From the NCBI RefSeq assembly GCF_021391535.1, contig NZ_CP090066.1:1129501-1193500 (forward strand): a stretch of 64,000 bases of DNA, in the 5' to 3' direction. A program made the position numbers and the translations under genes. This document shows, piece by piece, positions 45,982-54,815 of this stretch. Under the pieces are notes generated by a model that ran no database searches, was not told where the DNA came from, and saw only the letters and a list, made by a program, of their open reading frames with translations. This DNA comes from Aurantimonas sp. HBX-1. GTDB taxonomy: Bacteria > Pseudomonadota > Alphaproteobacteria > Rhizobiales > Rhizobiaceae. The stretch's first letter is position 1. Every line of letters starts with the position of its first letter.

Positions 45982-46758
45982 TCAGCGTTCGGCCGGGGGC
46001 GCCTCGGGGACGCTTTCGCCGGCCTGGGGATCGACGGCACCGCGGCGCTCCAGCCAGCGTGCGACCATCCACCACGCCACCGCCCATGCCGCGCCGGCGG
46101 TCCAGCCGGCCAGAACGTCGCTCGGCCAGTGCACCCCGAGATAGACCCGGCTGATACCGATGAGCATGGTGAGGAAGACCGCGGCGCCGATCAGCAGGGC
46201 CCTCAGGCTCCAGCGCTCCTGCACCCGCGCCACGAGGATCGCAAGGGTCAGGTAGGTCACCGCCGACATCATCGCGTGGCCGCTCGGAAAGCTCGCGGTG
46301 TAGACATACGTGCCGTGCGGGACGAGGTCCGGTCGGGGACGCGAGAAGCCCCACTTCAGGGCCTGGCTCATCATGAAGCCGCTGACGATGGCGGCGAGCA
46401 CCAGCCACATCGAGCGTCGCTTGCCCGACAGCCAGAGATACAGCGCGACGAAGCAGGTCAGCATGGTCAGGACGCCGTTGCCCCCCAGCGCCGTCATGTC
46501 CCGTCCGAGTTCCTCGAACCACATCGGTCCGAGCGGGTCCGAGGGATCGGTGGCGCTGCGCAGGGACAAGAGGATCTCGGTGTCGAGGCCCTTGGCATCG
46601 CCCTCCAGCACCTCGCCGCCGACGGAGACGAAGGCCCAGACAGAGGCGGCGACAATCAGTGCCGCGACCAGCGTCGAGATCTCGACCCGGCTCTTGATCC
46701 AGGCAGGCAGCGTGTGCCGAACGAAGGGGACGAGCTTGTTCACGGTGGGCAGGGGCAT
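45982..46758 (-). CDS. PAP2-family membrane phosphatase
   Basis: 258 residues, about six hydrophobic helices. The three PAP2 motifs are present: KWGFSRPRPD near 135-144, SFPSGHAMM near 157-164 and SRVYLGVHWPSDVLAGW near 203-219. These enzymes dephosphorylate lipid phosphates such as undecaprenyl diphosphate or phosphatidic acid at the periplasmic face. Substrate not fixed. It stands alone, with its own promoter expected in the 57 bases after the amidase stop or further upstream. Confidence 0.92.
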   Translation of the reverse strand: MPLPTVNKLVPFVRHTLPAWIKSRVEISTLVAALIVAASVWAFVSVGGEVLEGDAKGLDTEILLSLRSATDPSDPLGPMWFEELGRDMTALGGNGVLTMLTCFVALYLWLSGKRRSMWLVLAAIVSGFMMSQALKWGFSRPRPDLVPHGTYVYTASFPSGHAMMSAVTYLTLAILVARVQERWSLRALLIGAAVFLTMLIGISRVYLGVHWPSDVLAGWTAGAAWAVAWWMVARWLERRGAVDPQAGESVPEAPPAER

Positions 46759-46815
46759 GGACGCTTTCGAGACAGGCGGTCGGGTCGCCCTACAGATAGC
46801 GGCGGCGGCCGGGCG

Positions 46816-47607
46816 TCAATCTTGTTTCGGCGCGAGACCGGCCTGCAGCAGCTCCGCCAGATAGGGGTTCTGCGCCCGGCAATCCGCATAGGCCGACGGG
46901 TCGAGATCGGCGACGAGCATCGCCGCGTCGCTGTCCCCGGCGGCGGCGAGCACGCTGCCGTCCGGGGCGACGATGCTGGAGAGGCCCTGATAGGCAAAGC
47001 GGAAATCGGCGCTGCAATGATCGGCATAGACGATGAACAGCTGGTTCTCGAAGGCGCGCACCGGCACTACGCGTTCGGCGATGAAGCGGGCGCCGACGCT
47101 CCGCGGCAGCGCCGTCGGCACGATCACCGCCGCGGCGCCGCGCAGAGCCAGTTGCCGCACCAGTTCGGGGAACTCGACGTCGAAGCAGACGAGCACGCCG
47201 CAGGCGAGGCCGCCGATCTCGACGATCGGCGGCTCGGCGCGGCCGGCCGCGAACAGGCCCTTCTCGTAGTCGCCGTAGAGCATGCGCTTGGCGTAGAGCG
47301 CCGGCGCGGCACCGGGGCGCAGCATCGCTGCGGCGTTCGCCAGACCGCCGTCGTCGGCACGCAAGGCGAGGCCGGTCACCATGGCGACGCCATGCTGGTC
47401 CACCATCGCCTGCAACGGCGCCAGCGCCTGCTGCGGATCCGCCGCGGATTCGGCGATGGCCGGGCCGGCGCCGTAGCCGGTGACCGCGAGTTCCGGAAAC
47501 ACCGCGAGATCGGCACCGGCGGCACTCGCCATGCAAGAGTCTATTTCCGCAAGGCGCGCGTCCGGCGACCCGAGGCCGGCGGCAAGCTGGAAGGCGGCGA
47601 CCCTCAT
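46816..47607 (-). CDS. carbon-nitrogen hydrolase (nitrilase-superfamily amidase)
   Basis: 263-residue amidase with triad E39 (FPELAVTGYG), K107 (YAKRMLYGDYEKG) and C141 (LVCFDVEFPELVR). The family includes N-carbamoylputrescine amidase and omega-amidase. The start ATG overlaps the second permease gene by 4 bases, so it is the last gene of the aminotransferase-ureohydrolase-ABC operon. That setting suggests removal of ammonia from a carbamoyl or amide intermediate, but the substrate is inferred. Confidence 0.88.
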   Translation of the reverse strand: MRVAAFQLAAGLGSPDARLAEIDSCMASAAGADLAVFPELAVTGYGAGPAIAESAADPQQALAPLQAMVDQHGVAMVTGLALRADDGGLANAAAMLRPGAAPALYAKRMLYGDYEKGLFAAGRAEPPIVEIGGLACGVLVCFDVEFPELVRQLALRGAAAVIVPTALPRSVGARFIAERVVPVRAFENQLFIVYADHCSADFRFAYQGLSSIVAPDGSVLAAAGDSDAAMLVADLDPSAYADCRAQNPYLAELLQAGLAPKQD

Positions 47608-48407
47608 TTCTCGTCTCCGGCGCGCCAGGCGCCCAGCAGCTTCGGCAGGTCACCGAACCGTGCGACCGTCCCGAACACCGCGACCGCCACGGCGACGAAC
47701 AGGATCGAGACGCTCGCCATGGTCGGCGTGTAGCCGTAGCGCAGGGCGTTGAAGATCTTGATCGGCACGGTCTCCAGGGTGAAGCCAACGGTCATGTAGG
47801 CGACGATGTACTCGTTCAGCGACAGGACGAAGGCGAAGGCGAAGCCGGAGACGATGTAGGGGGCGATCATCGGCAGCACGATCGTCGTCAGGATCGTCCG
47901 GTCGTCGGCGCCCATGGTGCGCGCCGCCTCGGTGACCTCGCGGTCGATGGTGGAGAAGCCGAGCGAGATCGTCACCAGCGGCAGGCTGGTGAAGAAGATC
48001 GCATGGCTGATCACCACCGTGTACCAGGCGCCGTACGCCCCGACCGTCGCCCAGAGGCTCAGCGCGCCGAGCGCGGTGATCACCGGCGGCAGGACGAAGG
48101 GCGAGATGCCGAGCGTCTGGATGATCCGCCCGACGGCCGAGACCCTGCGCCACAGCGAATAGGCGATCGGCAGCGCGATCGCGACGGCGAGCGTCGCCGC
48201 GCCGAGCGCGATCAGCACCGAGGTGGTCAGCGCGCCGCGCCAGCCGGGATCGGTGAAAATCTCGCCGTACCAGGCGAGCGAGAAGCCGACCGGTGGGAAG
48301 GTCAGGCTGCGCATCTCGTTGACCGAGACGCCGGCGATGACGATCAGCGGCGCCGCCAGGAACAGCCCGACGAGGGCGAAGAACAGCCGGGAGAGGGCGG
48401 TGCTCAT
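47604..48407 (-). CDS. ABC transporter permease, PotC-type
   Basis: 267-residue permease of the spermidine/putrescine PotC group, six hydrophobic helices. Motifs: SVNEMRSLTFPPVGFSLAWYGEIF at the N-terminus and the EAA loop DREVTEAARTMGADDRTILTTIVLPMIAPYIVSG. Ends overlapped by ATGA both with the amidase and the PotB-type gene. Confidence 0.93.
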   Translation of the reverse strand: MSTALSRLFFALVGLFLAAPLIVIAGVSVNEMRSLTFPPVGFSLAWYGEIFTDPGWRGALTTSVLIALGAATLAVAIALPIAYSLWRRVSAVGRIIQTLGISPFVLPPVITALGALSLWATVGAYGAWYTVVISHAIFFTSLPLVTISLGFSTIDREVTEAARTMGADDRTILTTIVLPMIAPYIVSGFAFAFVLSLNEYIVAYMTVGFTLETVPIKIFNALRYGYTPTMASVSILFVAVAVAVFGTVARFGDLPKLLGAWRAGDEK

Positions 48408-49252
48408 GCCGGTTGCCCCCGCCGCCCGAGCAGCGTCGTCGTCAGCACCAGCAGCAGGCTCGCGACGACCAGGAACACCGCCATGGCGGCGGCGAACGGC
48501 ATGTTGGACTGGTAGATCGCCTGGTCGGTGATCAGCACCGACAGCGTCCAGTGCTCCGGCCGGCCGAGCAGCTGCGGCAGCAGATAGGCGCCGAGCGCGA
48601 AGACGAAGACGATGATGAAGGTGGCGATCAGCGTCGTCCGCAAGGCCGGCAGCACCACCGTCAGGAAGGCGCGGATCGGCGAGGCGCCGAGCGTCTTGGC
48701 CGCTTCCGCCAGCGACGGATCGAGCCGCGAGAAGGAGGGGTAGAGCACCAGCACCGAATAGGGCAGCGCCTGGTAGACCATGCCGGCCAGCACCGCGCCG
48801 AAACCAGGGGTCCAGGCGACGGGCGCGTCCATCAGCCCGATGGCGACGAACAGGTTGGAGACGCCGGCGGTGCGGCTGAGCAGCGTCGACCAGGCAAAGC
48901 CGATGATCACCTCCGACAGCGACAGGACGGCGAGCAGCGCGACGAGCCACGGCACCTGCATGGGCCGCTTCAGCCGGGTCAGCAGATAGGTGAAGGGCGC
49001 GCCGACGGTGATGCAGATCGCCGCGACCAGCGCCGACAGGCCCAGCGAGAACAGCAGGATCTTGCCGAAGAACAGGCTGAGGAAGCGGGCGTAGTTGGCG
49101 GTCGTGACGATCGGCTCGTAGAAGCCGCCCTGGACGCGCTGGAAGAACGACACGGCGATCATCAGCCCGAATGGCACGACGAAGAACGCCAGCAGCATCA
49201 GCGCCGGAAACACCAGCACCCACCGCGAATCGCCGGATGCGGCGCGGCTCAC
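48404..49252 (-). CDS. ABC transporter permease, PotB-type
   Basis: 282-residue permease of the PotB group. FPALMLLAFFVVPFGLMIAVSFFQRVQGGFYEPIVTTANYARFL starts the transmembrane part, and the EAA loop is DPSLAEAAKTLGASPIRAFLTVVLPALRTTLI. It overlaps the ATPase gene by 4 bases. Confidence 0.93.
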   Translation of the reverse strand: MSRAASGDSRWVLVFPALMLLAFFVVPFGLMIAVSFFQRVQGGFYEPIVTTANYARFLSLFFGKILLFSLGLSALVAAICITVGAPFTYLLTRLKRPMQVPWLVALLAVLSLSEVIIGFAWSTLLSRTAGVSNLFVAIGLMDAPVAWTPGFGAVLAGMVYQALPYSVLVLYPSFSRLDPSLAEAAKTLGASPIRAFLTVVLPALRTTLIATFIIVFVFALGAYLLPQLLGRPEHWTLSVLITDQAIYQSNMPFAAAMAVFLVVASLLLVLTTTLLGRRGQPA

Positions 49253-50292
49253 GCGCGGCTCCCCGCCGGGAAGACGACGATTGCCGCCGGGTCGAGGCCG
49301 AGCGACACCTTGTCGCCGACGGCAAGGCCGTGCCGCCCCGGGGGCCGCATGGCGATCATCTGGCCGGCAGCGGTGGCGAGATAGACCTCGACGCTTGCGC
49401 CCATGTCGCGGACGAACTCGACGGTCGCGGCGATCGGCGCCTCGCCCTCCGGCTCGATCGAGACATTCTCGGGCCGCACCGAGATCTCCGCGCCGGCCTG
49501 GCCGTGCGGCAGCGTCAGGCCCGGAATCAGCGCGCCGCCGACCGCCGCCGCGCCGCCTGCCGACTCCGCCCTCAGAAGATTGGTCTGGCCGAGGAAATCG
49601 GCGACGAAGGCGTTCGCCGGGCGACGGTAGATGTCGATCGGCCGGTCCATCTGCTGGATGCGGCCGCCGTTCATGACTACGATCGTGTCGGCCATGGTCA
49701 TCGCCTCCCGCTGGTCGTGGGTGACGACGATGGTGGTGATGCCGAGCCGCTCCTGCAGCTGCCGCAGTTCCACCTGCATCGCCTCGCGCAACTTGGCGTC
49801 CAGCGCCGACAGCGGCTCGTCGAGCAGGAACAGCTTCGGCGATACGGCAAGGGCGCGGGCGATGGCGACGCGCTGGCGCTGGCCGCCGGAGAGCTGCGCG
49901 ACCGGGCGGCTTGCCACGCCGGGCAGGCGCACGAGGTCGAGCAGTTCGGCGACTCGGGCCTCCCGCTCGGCCTTGCCCTGGCCGCGGATCTTCAGCGGGT
50001 AGGCGATGTTGTCGCCGACCGACAGATGCGGAAACAGCGCCAGCGACTGGAACACCATGCCGAAATCGCGCTTGTGCACCGGCCGGTCGCCGAGCGTCTC
50101 GCCCTCGAAGCGGATGTCGCCGCTGGTCGGGGTCTCGAGCCCGGCGATCATCCGCATCAGCGTGGTCTTGCCGCAGCCGGAGGGCCCGAGCAGGCAGACG
50201 AACGATCCGGGCGGCACCGACAGCACCGCGTCATCCACCGCGGCGACCTTGCCGTAGCGCTTGGTGACGTTGACGAGTTCGAGCCCGCTCAT
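49249..50292 (-). CDS. ABC transporter ATP-binding protein, PotA-type
   Basis: 347 residues, ATPase plus C-terminal TOBE domain. Walker A GPSGCGKTTLMRMIAG near 37, Q-loop VFQSLALFPHLSV, signature LSGGQRQRVAIARAL, Walker B LFLLDEPLSALDA and H-loop VTHDQREAM. Belongs with the two permeases and the 50363 binding protein in a polyamine-type importer. Confidence 0.94.
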   Translation of the reverse strand: MSGLELVNVTKRYGKVAAVDDAVLSVPPGSFVCLLGPSGCGKTTLMRMIAGLETPTSGDIRFEGETLGDRPVHKRDFGMVFQSLALFPHLSVGDNIAYPLKIRGQGKAEREARVAELLDLVRLPGVASRPVAQLSGGQRQRVAIARALAVSPKLFLLDEPLSALDAKLREAMQVELRQLQERLGITTIVVTHDQREAMTMADTIVVMNGGRIQQMDRPIDIYRRPANAFVADFLGQTNLLRAESAGGAAAVGGALIPGLTLPHGQAGAEISVRPENVSIEPEGEAPIAATVEFVRDMGASVEVYLATAAGQMIAMRPPGRHGLAVGDKVSLGLDPAAIVVFPAGSRA

Positions 50293-50362
50293 GCGTTGGA
50301 TCGTCCTTGCTGGGGGTTCCGGCGGCAGCGTGCCCGCCGCCGGATCATGGTCGAAGGGATGG

Positions 50363-51451
50363 TCAGCCCACGATCAGCTCGGTCCATTTCTGGTTCAGCC
50401 AGTCGGCCTTCTCGACATAGAGGTCGTAGCGCGGGACGATCGGCGGGATCTCCGAGGACACCGCGGCGAACTCCTCGTCGGTGAGGTCGAGCAGCTCGCG
50501 CTTGATCACCGGCGCGGTGCCGACCTTGCGGGCGAGGATCGACTGGATTTCCGGCTGCGTCATGTAGTCGATGAAGGTCAGCGCCAGGTCGAGCTTCTCC
50601 GACGCCTTGGAGACGGCCCAGCAGCCGGAATCGGAGATGCCGCCTTCCTTCGGGAAGGTCGAGCGGACCGGGAAGCCGTCGGCGGCCGCAAGGCCGGTCA
50701 CGTCGTGGTAGTACTGGCCCATCGGGATCTCGCCGGACTTCAGCGCCTGCTCGAACTGCGCCTCGTCGCGGTACCAGAGCTGCACGTTCGGCTTCAGTTC
50801 GGCGAGCTTGTCCATCACCTTGAGGATACCTTCCTCGGTCGACAGGATGTCGGTGCCGCCGAAGAAGGTGGTGGCCGTCACTTCCAGCAGGAACGAGTTC
50901 GACACCAGCGCCAGCAGGCCGAGCTTGCCCTTGTTGGCGGGGTCCCAGAAGGCCGCCCAGCTTTCCGGCGCCTCAGGGTAGGTGTCGGTGTTGGTGACGA
51001 GGTTGATGTACCAGGCCACCGCGCCGATGCCGGCGACGTCGCCGTTCGGATACTTGACCGTGAAGGGCGGCAGGACGTCGCCGGCCCGGGTGATCTTCGA
51101 GACGTCGAGCGGCGCCCAGAGCTCGGTGGCAAGGCCCTTGCGCATCGCGACCTGCGACATCATCGAGACGTCCGCCGGCGCCATGCCGGCCCGGGCCGCC
51201 TGCTCGAGCTGGACCAGCCAGGCTTCGCCGGTCGGCTCGGCGACGCTCTCGACCGCGATGCCGGTCGCCTTGGTGAATTCGGGGAAGATGCTCTTGTCGA
51301 AGGAATCTTTGAAATAGCCGCCATAGACGCCGACCTTCAGCGACTTGTCCTGAGCGCGCAGGATGGAGGGCATCGCCAGGCTGGCGCCGGCGGCGGTGGC
51401 GCCGGCGAGCAGCACGCGGCGGTTGAGACTGAAGGGCGGTCGCGTCGTCAT
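50363..51451 (-). CDS. extracellular substrate-binding protein, PotD-type
   Basis: 362 residues with a twin-arginine-type signal (FSLNRRVLLAGATAAGASLAMPSILRAQ). The fold is PotD/family 1: LKVGVYGGYFKDSFDKSIFPEFTKATGIAVESVAEPTGEAWLVQLEQAARAGMAPADVSMMSQ. Ligands in this family range from polyamines to amino acid derivatives; the neighbours here suggest an amine or guanidino compound. Confidence 0.9.
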   Translation of the reverse strand: MTTRPPFSLNRRVLLAGATAAGASLAMPSILRAQDKSLKVGVYGGYFKDSFDKSIFPEFTKATGIAVESVAEPTGEAWLVQLEQAARAGMAPADVSMMSQVAMRKGLATELWAPLDVSKITRAGDVLPPFTVKYPNGDVAGIGAVAWYINLVTNTDTYPEAPESWAAFWDPANKGKLGLLALVSNSFLLEVTATTFFGGTDILSTEEGILKVMDKLAELKPNVQLWYRDEAQFEQALKSGEIPMGQYYHDVTGLAAADGFPVRSTFPKEGGISDSGCWAVSKASEKLDLALTFIDYMTQPEIQSILARKVGTAPVIKRELLDLTDEEFAAVSSEIPPIVPRYDLYVEKADWLNQKWTELIVG

Positions 51452-51488
51452 GGGCGTGTCTCCGTTTCGAGGGGTGGAATGAGCGCGG

Positions 51489-52532
51489 CTATGGCCGGCC
51501 CGGCGTGAAGGGAACGAGGCTCAGAAGTTCGAACAGCATCTGCGCGCCGGCATGGGCGGTGTTGGTCGTCGCGTCGTATTGCGGCGCGACCTCGACGACG
51601 TCGCCGCCGATCATCGCGATGCCGGCGAGGCCGCGCAGGATCGCCAGCGCCTCGCGCGTCGTCAGCCCGCCGATCTCCGGCGTCCCGGTGCCGGGCGCGA
51701 AGGCCGGGTCGAGGCTGTCGATGTCGTAGGAGACGTAGACCGGGCCGTCGCCGACCACCGCGCGCGCCCTCGCGACGACGGCGTCGATGCCGAGCCCGGA
51801 AATCTCCTCGGCGTGGATGACGGTCATGCCGGTCTCGTAGGAGAACTCCCAGAGATATTCCGACGAGCCGCGAATGCCGATCTGGATCGTCCGCTCCGGG
51901 TCGAGCACGCCGTCGAGCACCGCCTGCCGGAACGGGCCGCCATGGTGGAACTTGCAGCCGTCGAAGGGTCCCGACGTGTCGCAATGCGCGTCGATATGGA
52001 TCATCCCGACGGGCCGTTCGGCGCCCAGCGCCCGCAGGATCGGCAGGGTGATCGAGTGGTCGCCGCCGACGAAGAGCGGCAGCACGCCGGCGCCGACGAT
52101 GGTGGCGGCGGTCCGCTGGATGTCCTCGTGCGAGGTCGCAAGATCGAAGCGGCTGCGGAACGGCACGTCGCCGATGTCGGCGACCTTCAGCTCCTTCACC
52201 GGCATGGTCTTGAGCTGGTGGTTGTACGGGCCGACCCGCTCCATGGTGCGGACCGCGCGCGGGCCGAACCGGCTGCCGTTGCGGTTGGTGACGCCGAGAT
52301 CCATCGGCACGCCGATCATCGCGACGTCGAGCCCGGAAAGATCCGGCGCCGACCAGTCGATGGCACGGTAGGGCGCGTCGAGGAGGGTGGGCAGGCCGGC
52401 ATAGGGAGCGACCCTCGTGCCCTTCGGATCGAACAGCCGGTCGGCGACGGCGGCAAAGCCCGGATCGTAGATGCGGCGCTCATTGTCGCCGGCGAAGCGC
52501 TTGCGCAGGGCGGCGAGTTTCTGTTCATCCAT
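51489..52532 (-). CDS. speB: ureohydrolase, agmatinase-like
   Basis: 347-residue arginase/agmatinase-family manganese enzyme (PF00491) that splits urea from a guanidino compound. Metal motifs are complete: GGDHS at 156-160, DAHCD at 181-185 and YDIDSLDPAFAPGTGTPE at 269-286. About 65 N-terminal residues precede the arginase core, longer than the E. coli SpeB. Agmatinase is one possibility; guanidinobutyrase, guanidinopropionase and guanidine hydrolases share these motifs. The operon has a transaminase and an amidase but no arginine decarboxylase. The start ATG at 52532 overlaps the aminotransferase gene by 8 bases. Confidence 0.88.
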   Translation of the reverse strand: MDEQKLAALRKRFAGDNERRIYDPGFAAVADRLFDPKGTRVAPYAGLPTLLDAPYRAIDWSAPDLSGLDVAMIGVPMDLGVTNRNGSRFGPRAVRTMERVGPYNHQLKTMPVKELKVADIGDVPFRSRFDLATSHEDIQRTAATIVGAGVLPLFVGGDHSITLPILRALGAERPVGMIHIDAHCDTSGPFDGCKFHHGGPFRQAVLDGVLDPERTIQIGIRGSSEYLWEFSYETGMTVIHAEEISGLGIDAVVARARAVVGDGPVYVSYDIDSLDPAFAPGTGTPEIGGLTTREALAILRGLAGIAMIGGDVVEVAPQYDATTNTAHAGAQMLFELLSLVPFTPGRP

Positions 52533-53739
52533 GGATCGTCTCTCTCGTTTCGGTAGCCGCAGCGGCGCCAAGGCCGATGGCCAGGCGGCGGGCGATCTCG
52601 GCGATGCGGTCGGCCGCGACATTGGCGACGGCGAAGCGCAGATAGGCCTCCTGGCCGGGGCCGAAGAAGCTGCCCGGCAGCACCAATATGCCGAGTTCAC
52701 GCACCAGCGCCGCGGCGATCTCTTCCGCCGGTACCCCCTCGTAGGGATGGCGGACATAGGCGAAATAGGCGCCGAGCTGCACGATCTCCCAGCCGTCGAT
52801 GGGGGCGAGCGCCGCGGCGAAGGCCTCGCCTCGGGCAGCGATCGCCGCGGCGCTCTCCCGCCGCCAGTCGGCCATCGCCGGGATCGCCCAGACGAGCGCC
52901 GCCTGGCCGGGCCGCGGCGGGCAGATCTGGATGCAGTCGATGGCCTTCTGCATCGACGCCAGGAAGGCTTCGCCGGCGATGATCGCGCCGAGCCGGTGGC
53001 CCGGAATCGCATAGGCCTTGGAGAAGCTGTAGAGGCTGACGAGGTGGTCGGCGGCTTCGGGCCGCGAGAACAGGTCGTGCGTCGCGCCGGACCCCGGCGG
53101 CAGGAAGTCCCGGTAGGTCTCGTCGAGGATCAGATAGAGGCCGCGCTCGACGCAGATGTCGAAGATTTCGGTGAGCAGTTCCGGCGGGTAGATCGCCCCG
53201 GTCGGATTGTTCGGGCTGACCAGCAGGACCGCCCGACACTTCTCGTCGAGCACGGCGCGTAGTCCGTCGGCTGTCGGCAGGAAGCCGTCAGCCTCCGTCG
53301 CCGGCAAGAGGCGCGGTTCGACGCCGGTCATGGCGAGCGACATCTGGTGGTTGAAATACCACGGCACGGGCAGCACGACGGCATCGCCGGCCGTGGCGAC
53401 TCCCAGCATGGCGGCGAAGAAGGCCTGGTTGCAGCCGGCGGTGATCGCGACCCGGCCGGGGCCGAGGTCGACGCCGTAGAACGCCGAGACCTGCTTCGCG
53501 TAGACGTCGCGCAGCGCAGCGTCGCCGAGGATCGGCCCATAGCGTGCCGCATCCGCCGAGGCGGCCGCCGCGCCGAGCCGCTCGGCCAGCGGCGGGGGCG
53601 GCGCGTGGTCCGGCACCGCCTGGCTGCAGTCGATCAGCGGCCCGTGGCGGCCGTCATAGGAGTCGCGCCAGCCGAAGGCGCGGGCGATCGGCGCCGGCTC
53701 GACGGCGGCGAGGCGGGGGTTGGGTGTCGGCCTTGGCAT
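52525..53739 (-). CDS. class I/II aminotransferase
   Basis: 404-residue fold-type I PLP enzyme. YGPILGDAALRDVYAKQVSAFYGVD, SPNNPTG at 175-181, DETYRDF at 206-212, PLP lysine K241 in LYSFSKAYAIPGHRLG, and a C-terminal Arg in YLRFAVANV. First gene of the ureohydrolase/ABC operon and divergent from the LysR gene. The amino donor is unknown; in context it may deaminate the imported guanidino or amino compound, leaving the ureohydrolase to release urea. Confidence 0.92.
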   Translation of the reverse strand: MPRPTPNPRLAAVEPAPIARAFGWRDSYDGRHGPLIDCSQAVPDHAPPPPLAERLGAAAASADAARYGPILGDAALRDVYAKQVSAFYGVDLGPGRVAITAGCNQAFFAAMLGVATAGDAVVLPVPWYFNHQMSLAMTGVEPRLLPATEADGFLPTADGLRAVLDEKCRAVLLVSPNNPTGAIYPPELLTEIFDICVERGLYLILDETYRDFLPPGSGATHDLFSRPEAADHLVSLYSFSKAYAIPGHRLGAIIAGEAFLASMQKAIDCIQICPPRPGQAALVWAIPAMADWRRESAAAIAARGEAFAAALAPIDGWEIVQLGAYFAYVRHPYEGVPAEEIAAALVRELGILVLPGSFFGPGQEAYLRFAVANVAADRIAEIARRLAIGLGAAAATETRETIHG

Positions 53740-53780
53740 GCGTCGGGCGCCTCCGGGCGTGGGAAGTGGGTGCCCTCATG

Positions 53781-53860
53781 ATGGTCAACCATAACACCTG
53801 CCCGGAAGCTAGGCATCTGGACGACTGGTTGAATATCCGCCTATCAATCCGAACCTTGAT
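53781..53860. promoter_or_regulatory. two small inverted repeats in the aminotransferase-lysR divergent gap
   Basis: ATGGT CA ACCAT at 53781-53792 and ATCAA-N8-TTGAT at 53843-53860, in the 146-base gap between divergent starts. LysR-type regulators bind dyads of this size in such gaps. Neither is proven. Confidence 0.4.
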
Positions 53861-53885
53861 GATGCTCAATGTGAAGGGCGCGCTC

Positions 53886-54809
53886 ATGCGGGTTTCTGGA
53901 AGTGATCTGCGACTGCTGCAGGTGTTCGACGCGGTCGTGCGGAACGGTGGCTTCGCGGCCGCCGAGCCGGAGCTGAATGTCGGCTCGTCGACGATCAGCA
54001 ACCACATGGCAGCGCTGGAGCAGCGGCTCGGCTTCACGCTCTGCCATCGCGGCCGCGGCGGCTTCCGCCTGACCGAGCGCGGGCAGGCGGTCTGGGAGGC
54101 TTCCCGCCAGCTCGACAAGGCGCTGCAGGATTTCACCGCCGACGTCGCCGCCGTGCGGGGCGAACTGCGCGGCGAGCTGCGTATCGGCGTCCTCGACGCG
54201 ATCTGGACCGACCCCGCCAACCGTCTCGCCGAGGTCATCGCCGAATTCGGGCGGGTTGCGCCGCAGGTGCGGCTGGTGCTCGGGCAGGAACGGCCGCAGG
54301 ACATGCAGCAGAAGGTGGCCGACGGGCTCTATCACTGCGCCATCGGCAGCCATCGCGACCGCGTCGAGGGCATCGAATACGACGCGCTCTACGAGGAACG
54401 CCACAGCCTCTATTGCGGGCGGGCGCATCCCGAATTCGGCACCGCCGACGCCGTGCTGACGGACGCGAGGCTCGCGGCGCTCCCCTTCGTGCACCGGGGC
54501 TACTGGCGCGAGGAGGATTCGCTCCGCTCCGTCGCCTGGCGGGTCGAGGCGACGGTCTACCAGATCGAGCCGCAGATGATCCTGATCCGCTCCGGCCGGT
54601 TCATCGGCCTCCTGCCGGACCATTATGCGCGGGCGGCGGTGGCGGCCGGCGAACTGAGGGCGATCCGGCCCGCCGAGATCGGCTATGTCTGCACCTTCGA
54701 GCTGTTCTCGCCCGGCGGCCGGCGCACCTCCGACATCACCGCCGCCTTCGTCGACACGGTCCGCCGCGTCTGGCGGAGCGGGACGGTGGCCGTGGCGGTC
54801 GCCGCCTGA
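53886..54809 (+). CDS. LysR-type transcriptional regulator
   Basis: 307 residues. N-terminal HTH LRLLQVFDAVVRNGGFAAAEPELNVGSSTISNHMAALEQRLGFTLCHRGRGGFRLTERG, then the effector domain LRGELRIGVLDAIWTDPANRLAEVI. I take the ATG at 53886 because the conserved DLRLL helix starts soon after and AAGGG lies upstream; in-frame ATGs at 53859 and 53778 are alternatives. Divergent from the aminotransferase operon, which it likely controls in response to the imported compound. Confidence 0.92.
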   Translation: MRVSGSDLRLLQVFDAVVRNGGFAAAEPELNVGSSTISNHMAALEQRLGFTLCHRGRGGFRLTERGQAVWEASRQLDKALQDFTADVAAVRGELRGELRIGVLDAIWTDPANRLAEVIAEFGRVAPQVRLVLGQERPQDMQQKVADGLYHCAIGSHRDRVEGIEYDALYEERHSLYCGRAHPEFGTADAVLTDARLAALPFVHRGYWREEDSLRSVAWRVEATVYQIEPQMILIRSGRFIGLLPDHYARAAVAAGELRAIRPAEIGYVCTFELFSPGGRRTSDITAAFVDTVRRVWRSGTVAVAVAA

Positions 54810-54815
54810 CCGGCG

